DNA of 9,268 bases. Source: Candidatus Sulfotelmatobacter sp. GTDB taxonomy: Bacteria; Acidobacteriota; Terriglobia; Terriglobales; Acidobacteriaceae. The notes beneath the pieces were generated by a model. The model ran no database searches, had not been told where the DNA came from, and saw only the letters and a list, made by a program, of their open reading frames with translations. Location of the stretch: contig JASIKQ010000084.1 of the NCBI GenBank assembly GCA_030049565.1, positions 1-9,268 of the forward strand, given 5' to 3'. Below are positions 5,617 to 9,268 of this stretch, piece after piece; positions within the stretch are counted from its first letter, which is position 1, and each line of letters opens with the position of its first letter. A program made the translations under genes and the position numbers.

Positions 5617-5987
5617 TCCGTTGCGTCGCATGTGCCGAGGCCTACAGTGCGGCTGCCGCAAATTGTGCCAATGCCAGCCGTGAATTGATTTCGCGGAGGT
5701 CCGAGGAGCGCAAGGCAAGAAGCGTGGAACTGACACGTCCGGGTAATTTCGCGGGGGTGAGGCTCGACGGATGAAAGTTGCGTTGAGAGTTGCAATCCAG
5801 CGTCAACCCCGGTAAGAAACGCGGCTGCCCGCGCCTGTCCTGCGACATGGTGTTGAGGAACAACTCAGTCCGTTGAGACCGTTGAAACCTTAAATATAAC
5901 TCTTCGTGCACCGAATCTATCCCCACAACGCGCTATAGTGGAAACGAGATCCTGCGGCGAACCTCCTTGGCTTTAGCTTCGTTAACC
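5617..5987. other. Intergenic region without a convincing gene
   Basis: About 370 bp between two plus-strand genes. The open frames here are antisense fragments with no recognisable domain. I see no tRNA and no strong terminator after 5616. A plausible promoter lies near the right end (5873-5900), with two tandem 9-mers CCGTTGAGA/CCGTTGAAA (5870-5887) overlapping its -35 box. Confidence 0.5.
5873..5900 (+). promoter_or_regulatory. Candidate sigma-70 promoter for the SH3 lipoprotein gene
   Basis: TTGAGA (5873-5878) and TATAAC (5895-5900) each match the consensus boxes at 5 of 6 positions with a 16-bp spacer. Transcription would begin near 5907, leaving a leader of about 60-80 nt before the possible starts at 5967 and 5988. 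Confidence 0.42.
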
Positions 5988-7046
5988 GTGAAAACTCCAG
6001 CGCAATTCTTCCGCTTTGCCTTGTGCTTTTCGTTGGCCCTGTTGCTTTTCTCCGGACTATTAGCCTGTAATCGCGGCCGGCATCGCGTGCTCGAAGTGAA
6101 TTATGTCTCGGCCCCGCAGGCCACGCTGCGCGACCAGGTCTCGTATGTCTATAACCGCGTGGGCACGGTCAACAACGGAGAACGTGTCGAAGTGCTTGAA
6201 CACGAAAAGCGTTTCTCCCGCGTGCGCACCGCGACCGGCCTCGAGGGATGGATCGAGCAGCGCTATCTGGTAAGCCAGGCAACCTACGACGCTCTGCAAA
6301 AGCTCACCGAAGAGAATCAAGCCGATCCCGTGCAGGCCCTCGCCGTGCTCCGCAACGAAACCAACCTCCACCTTACTCCCGGCCGCGAAACCGAACATCT
6401 TTATCAGCTTGCCGCGGGGGCAAAAGTTTCTATGCTCAAGCGCGCCACGGCGGAAAAGCAGCCGGGAGCGGTACCACCCTCCCTGAAGCCCACAAAAACC
6501 GGCATCGGCAAGGCGGGCAAGGCACCGCCCGGTCCCGTGCTCGAAGACTGGTTACTGGTGCGCGATGCACAGAATCGCGTTGGTTGGGTGCTTGCCCGCA
6601 TGGTCGATCTCGACATTCCCCTCGACGTTGCCCAATACGCCGAAGGGCAGCGTTTCGTCGCGTGCTTCGTGCTTGATCAGGTGCGCGACGAGGCGAAAGA
6701 AGGCGCGGACAAAAATGTCGCGCAATACCTCTGCGCCATCACCGAACCGCATGACGGCCTGCCTTATGACTACGACCAAATTCGCGTGTTCACCTGGAAT
6801 GTCCGCAAGCACCGCTATGAAACCGCGTATCGCGAGCACGGACTGAATGGCGTGCTGCCCATTACAGTGACGACCGAAAACTTCGACAAGGAAGGCACGT
6901 TGCCAGTATTCATCCTGCGAGTAAAGGACGACAACGGCAACATCAGCGACCGCAAGTACAAGCTGAACACGCCGATCGTGCGGCGCGTACTGGCCCCGGG
7001 CGAACAGAAGGAAGCGCCTAAGGCGGCAAGGCGACGGCGGCACTAG
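5988..7046 (+). CDS. SH3-domain lipoprotein
   Basis: A 352-aa protein from GTG 5988. The N-terminus KTPAQFFRFALCFSLALLLFS followed by GLLAC is a lipoprotein signal with Cys27 as the probable lipidated residue. Two bacterial SH3-like (SH3b) modules follow, at about residues 36-95 and 118-205. The first runs through NGERVEVLEHEKRFSRVRTATG to GWIEQRYL. The second opens with AVLRNETNLHLTPG and closes at GWVLARMV; it is interrupted by a Gly/Pro/Lys-rich linker (about 155-185). Residues 220-335 form a separate alpha/beta region (YDYDQIRVFTWNVRKHRYET, LPVFILRVKDDNGN) I cannot name, and the tail is basic (RRRRH). SH3b modules usually bind peptidoglycan or proteins, so an envelope role is likely. An in-frame TTG at 5967 would add seven residues. 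Neither start has a clear ribosome binding site; GTG gives the more typical signal peptide. Confidence 0.83.
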   Translation: MKTPAQFFRFALCFSLALLLFSGLLACNRGRHRVLEVNYVSAPQATLRDQVSYVYNRVGTVNNGERVEVLEHEKRFSRVRTATGLEGWIEQRYLVSQATYDALQKLTEENQADPVQALAVLRNETNLHLTPGRETEHLYQLAAGAKVSMLKRATAEKQPGAVPPSLKPTKTGIGKAGKAPPGPVLEDWLLVRDAQNRVGWVLARMVDLDIPLDVAQYAEGQRFVACFVLDQVRDEAKEGADKNVAQYLCAITEPHDGLPYDYDQIRVFTWNVRKHRYETAYREHGLNGVLPITVTTENFDKEGTLPVFILRVKDDNGNISDRKYKLNTPIVRRVLAPGEQKEAPKAARRRRH

Positions 7047-7051
7047 GACCA

Positions 7052-7076
7052 GCGCCTGCGTCAGTATCACGGGCGC
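7052..7076. terminator. Hairpin between convergent genes, possible terminator
   Basis: GCGCCTG (7052-7058) and CGGGCGC (7070-7076) can form a 7-bp stem, including one G-U pair in the plus-strand RNA, around an 11-nt loop. It fills the 32-bp gap between two convergent stop codons. No T-run follows on either strand, so intrinsic termination is uncertain. Confidence 0.3.
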
Positions 7077-7078
7077 AC

Positions 7079-8305
7079 CTAACAATAGAAATCGGCGATG
7101 CTCTTCACCACCCACCGCTGCTCGTCTTCGGTTAGTTCAGGAAACATCGGCAGCGCCAGAACTTCTTTGGCGGCGCACTCGGCTTCGGGCAAATCGCCTT
7201 CGCGGTAGCCGAGGTATGCGAAACACGTCTGCAGATGGAGCGGGATCGGATAGTAAACCTCAGTGCCGATCTTCCGCGCCATGAGAAATTCGCACAGCTC
7301 TTCGCGGCGATAGGCGCGGATAACGTACTGATGGAATACATGCTGAGCTTGTGATTGCGTAAACGGAAGCCGGATGGGCGCCGAGTTTTCCGGCTGACCG
7401 CCGCTCGAAATCAACCCGGCCGAAGCGAATAAACGATCATATATTCCTGCGCGTGCCCGGCGAGCTTCGTTCCAGTCGCTCACATACTTCAACTTCACGC
7501 GCAGAATTGCGGCCTGGATTGCATCCAGCCGGCAATTCCACCCAAACTCTTCGTGAACGTAACGCCGCGGACTGCCATGATTTCGCAGTCGCCGCAGATG
7601 CGCGGCGCGCTCTGCATCGTTAGTGGTCACCGCCCCGGCATCGCCGTACGCGCTGAGATTTTTTGTCGGATAGAAGCTGAAGGCCGCCGCAACACCCACC
7701 GATCCGGCGCTACGCTCGCCCCAGCGGGCCCCAATTGCCTGCGCCGCATCTTCGACCAAAACCAAATGAAACTCGTCGGCCAACTTCTGCAACGCATCCA
7801 TGTCGGCGCACTGCCCGTACAGATGCACCGGAAGCAGGGCGCGGAGATCGTCGCGCCGACGCTCGCGCAAAAAAGATTGGACTTTGGCGGGGTCAAGGTT
7901 AAACGTTCGCGGATCAACGTCTGCAAAAACCGGACGCGCTCCCGCCCGCACGATCGCGCTGGCCGAGGCAAAAAAGCTAAAGGGCGTGGTGAGTACCAGG
8001 TCCCCCGGCTGTACCCCGGCGGCCTTCAGGGCCAGCCATACAGCGTCGGTCCCTGAGGCGCAGCCGACAGCTTCGCGTGTGCCGCAAAAAGCCGCAAGCT
8101 CACGCTCGAACGCCTCAACCTCGGACCCAAGAATGTACTGCTGCGAAGCGCATACCCGCTCAATCGCAGCCAATACTTCGGCCCCAACCCGCTCATACTG
8201 CCGCCGCAAGTCGAGGAGCGGAACAGACTCCACAGACCGCACCGCCGGGAAACTCGATTTGCTTTGCCCGAAAAAGGGCGACTCGGTTTTAATCGCGGGG
8301 TTCAT
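7079..8305 (-). CDS. DegT/DnrJ/EryC1/StrS family PLP-dependent sugar aminotransferase
   Basis: A 408-aa protein from ATG 8305. The start of the domain, VPLLDLRRQYE, is the classic opening of this family. It continues with GSEVEAFERELAAF and the substrate/PLP loop ASGTDAVWLAL, then TTPFSFFASASAIVRAGARPVFADVD, VHLYGQCADM and VEDAAQAIGA (PLP-binding Asp186). Next is SFYPTKNLSAYGDAGAV with the Schiff-base Lys215, followed by GWNCRLDAIQAAIL. All catalytic features are intact. These cytoplasmic enzymes transfer an amino group from glutamate to a keto-sugar nucleotide in making amino sugars for polysaccharide or glycan. The substrate cannot be told, although closest-looking relatives include WbpE/FdtB-type enzymes. 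An in-frame TTG at 8365 would add 20 residues unlike the family. No other sugar-nucleotide gene is nearby, so it stands alone here. Confidence 0.93.
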   Translation of the reverse strand: MNPAIKTESPFFGQSKSSFPAVRSVESVPLLDLRRQYERVGAEVLAAIERVCASQQYILGSEVEAFERELAAFCGTREAVGCASGTDAVWLALKAAGVQPGDLVLTTPFSFFASASAIVRAGARPVFADVDPRTFNLDPAKVQSFLRERRRDDLRALLPVHLYGQCADMDALQKLADEFHLVLVEDAAQAIGARWGERSAGSVGVAAAFSFYPTKNLSAYGDAGAVTTNDAERAAHLRRLRNHGSPRRYVHEEFGWNCRLDAIQAAILRVKLKYVSDWNEARRARAGIYDRLFASAGLISSGGQPENSAPIRLPFTQSQAQHVFHQYVIRAYRREELCEFLMARKIGTEVYYPIPLHLQTCFAYLGYREGDLPEAECAAKEVLALPMFPELTEDEQRWVVKSIADFYC

Positions 8306-8647
8306 CTGGAAGGCGATTGTAGCAGGAGGGCTCTTTGCTCGCCTGTCCGCAACTTCGTCGGTCAAGATCTCAACCCGGCGTCAGGTTTACCGAGCCCCCT
8401 GAGGGTTTCTATGTAAATTCATATAATTTCGACCTTAAATCTTCCAATTCAGAGAACAAACAACTCCCGACAAAGTTACAAACTATTGAAAAACAGTTAG
8501 TTAGCTTGTCAACGTTGTTGGCATACTTTGTGCATCTGGCTGGTGTTCAGACTGTTGTGTCTATAGCGGCAGTGGTACGCGAATTTCCAGATTTCCCAGT
8601 TCGAAAGAGTTCCACGTAGCAGAATTTCAAGACGCGGAGACAATCCC
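8306..8647. other. AT-rich divergent intergenic region
   Basis: These 342 bp separate the aminotransferase (-) from the receptor gene (+) and must carry both promoters. The part from about 8401 to 8530 is visibly richer in A and T than the surrounding genes. A perfect TATAAT sits at 8422-8427 (+) but has no acceptable -35 box. On the minus strand TACAAT (8316-8321) lies very close to ATG 8305. An 8-bp palindrome CAACGTTG is at 8510-8517. I see no coding sequence. Confidence 0.5.
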
Positions 8648-9268
8648 ATGCGATTTACGATATCAAGCAAACTGTTCATTCTAATGATGGTGCTCGCGCT
8701 GGCGCTGCCCGGCGTGGTTTGGGCGCAAACCACAACCACGGGCGTGATCACTGGAACCGTGAGCGATCCCAGCGGCGCGGTTCTGCCGGACATCACGGTG
8801 AACGCGAAAAGCAACGAGAAAGGCTTCACACAAGCTGCCAAAACCAACGCGCAAGGCTTCTATCAGTTCCCCCTACTGGAGCCGGGAACCTACACGATTA
8901 CGATTTCAGCCCCCAGTTTCAAAACCCTGACTGCGGTGACGACCGTCAACGTGGGGCAGACCATCACGGTCAATGCGAAGCTGGAAGTTGGCGCGGCCGG
9001 AACCACTGTGGAAGTTTCCGGTGAAGCTCCGCTGCTGCAAACCGAGAGCGCCGAGATTTCGCAGACCTTCAATCAGCGCGAGATTTCGGAAGTGCCGAAC
9101 CCGGGCAACGATCTGAGCTTTATTGCTCAGACGGCCGCCGGATCCGTGATGAATACCGGATCGGGTTATGGCAACTTCTCCAGTTTCGGGCTTTCCGCCA
9201 GTTCAAACCTGTTCACGCTGAACGGAATGTATGATAACGATCCATTCCTCAACCTGAACAACTCCGGC
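8648..9268 (+). CDS. TonB-dependent receptor with carboxypeptidase-regulatory-like domain, N-terminal part
   Basis: The frame opens at ATG 8648 and runs past the right edge (207 codons seen, no stop). GGAGA (8636-8640) lies 7 nt before the start and is a good ribosome binding site. Residues 1-26 are a signal peptide (KLFILMMVLALALPGVVWA, then QT). Residues 32-112 form the carboxypeptidase-regulatory-like beta-sandwich (ITGTVSDPSGAVLPDITV, NAQGFYQFPLLEPGTYTI, VNVGQTITVNAKLEV). From about 120 comes VEVSGEAPLLQTESAEIS, then EISEVPNPGNDLSFIAQTAAG and LFTLNGMYDNDPFLNLNNSG, the plug-like beginning of an Oar/SusC-like outer-membrane receptor. Full-length relatives in Acidobacteriota are about 1000-1200 aa and are thought to import large substrates; the ligand is unknown. 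The barrel lies outside the window. Confidence 0.9.
   Translation, partial: MRFTISSKLFILMMVLALALPGVVWAQTTTTGVITGTVSDPSGAVLPDITVNAKSNEKGFTQAAKTNAQGFYQFPLLEPGTYTITISAPSFKTLTAVTTVNVGQTITVNAKLEVGAAGTTVEVSGEAPLLQTESAEISQTFNQREISEVPNPGNDLSFIAQTAAGSVMNTGSGYGNFSSFGLSASSNLFTLNGMYDNDPFLNLNNSG

Noticed and set aside
5642..5926. Minus-strand frame of 94 codons in the gap after the beta-helix gene
   Set aside because: GTG start, no recognisable domain, no ribosome binding site, and it runs antisense through the best promoter candidate of the lipoprotein gene.
7553..8402. Plus-strand frames of up to 200 codons opposite the aminotransferase
   Set aside because: They are antisense shadows of an intact DegT-family gene and show Arg/Ser/Thr-rich composition without domains.

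Overview
The window reads as ordinary chromosomal DNA of a GC-rich Gram-negative bacterium, most likely an Acidobacteriota member (Terriglobia-like). The best pointer is the gene cut by the right edge. It encodes a signal peptide, a carboxypeptidase-regulatory-like domain and the start of a TonB-type receptor, a family greatly expanded in that phylum. The exported beta-helix protein, the SH3 lipoprotein and the [10 protein letters not shown] tail of the carboxylase fit the same picture. The taxonomy is inferred from family knowledge, not from a marker gene.

Layout, left to right. 1-434 (+) is the 3' end of an acyl-CoA (propionyl-CoA type) carboxylase carboxyltransferase gene. 435-880 is a rearrangement scar. 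It holds the C-terminal 67 codons of a probable sulfotransferase on the minus strand (510-713), abutting a second, 89% identical copy of the last 73 bp of the carboxylase gene (714-786). A near-perfect 30-bp palindrome (835-864) precedes a vapBC toxin-antitoxin pair (881-1465, +). Then come a 6-phosphofructokinase gene (1627-2691, +) with ATP-type active-site residues, a MmcQ/YjbR-family gene (2747-3121, +) and a 68-aa membrane protein (3248-3454, +). Convergent to these is an exported DsbA/thioredoxin-fold protein (3528-4130, -).

A roughly 400-bp non-coding stretch (4131-4539) separates the DsbA-like gene from a divergent exported beta-helix protein (4540-5616, +). It holds several inverted and direct repeats, the last of which ends at the beta-helix gene's ribosome binding site. 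After 370 bp without a convincing gene, but with a plausible sigma-70 promoter (5873-5900), comes a lipoprotein with two bacterial SH3 domains (5988-7046, +). It converges on a DegT/DnrJ/EryC1/StrS sugar aminotransferase (7079-8305, -). An AT-rich divergent intergenic region then leads to the partial TonB-dependent receptor (8648-9268, +).

The genes do not form one pathway. vapB-vapC is the only clear operon; pfk and the MmcQ gene may be co-transcribed (55-bp gap). Five predicted products act at or beyond the inner membrane: the small membrane protein, DsbA-like protein, beta-helix protein, SH3 lipoprotein and receptor. I see no CRISPR array, complete insertion sequence, rRNA, tRNA or phage module, and nothing I would call a new defence or biosynthetic system. 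The items most worth a second look are the rearrangement scar (362-786), the structured leader (4301-4533) and the vapBC operator.
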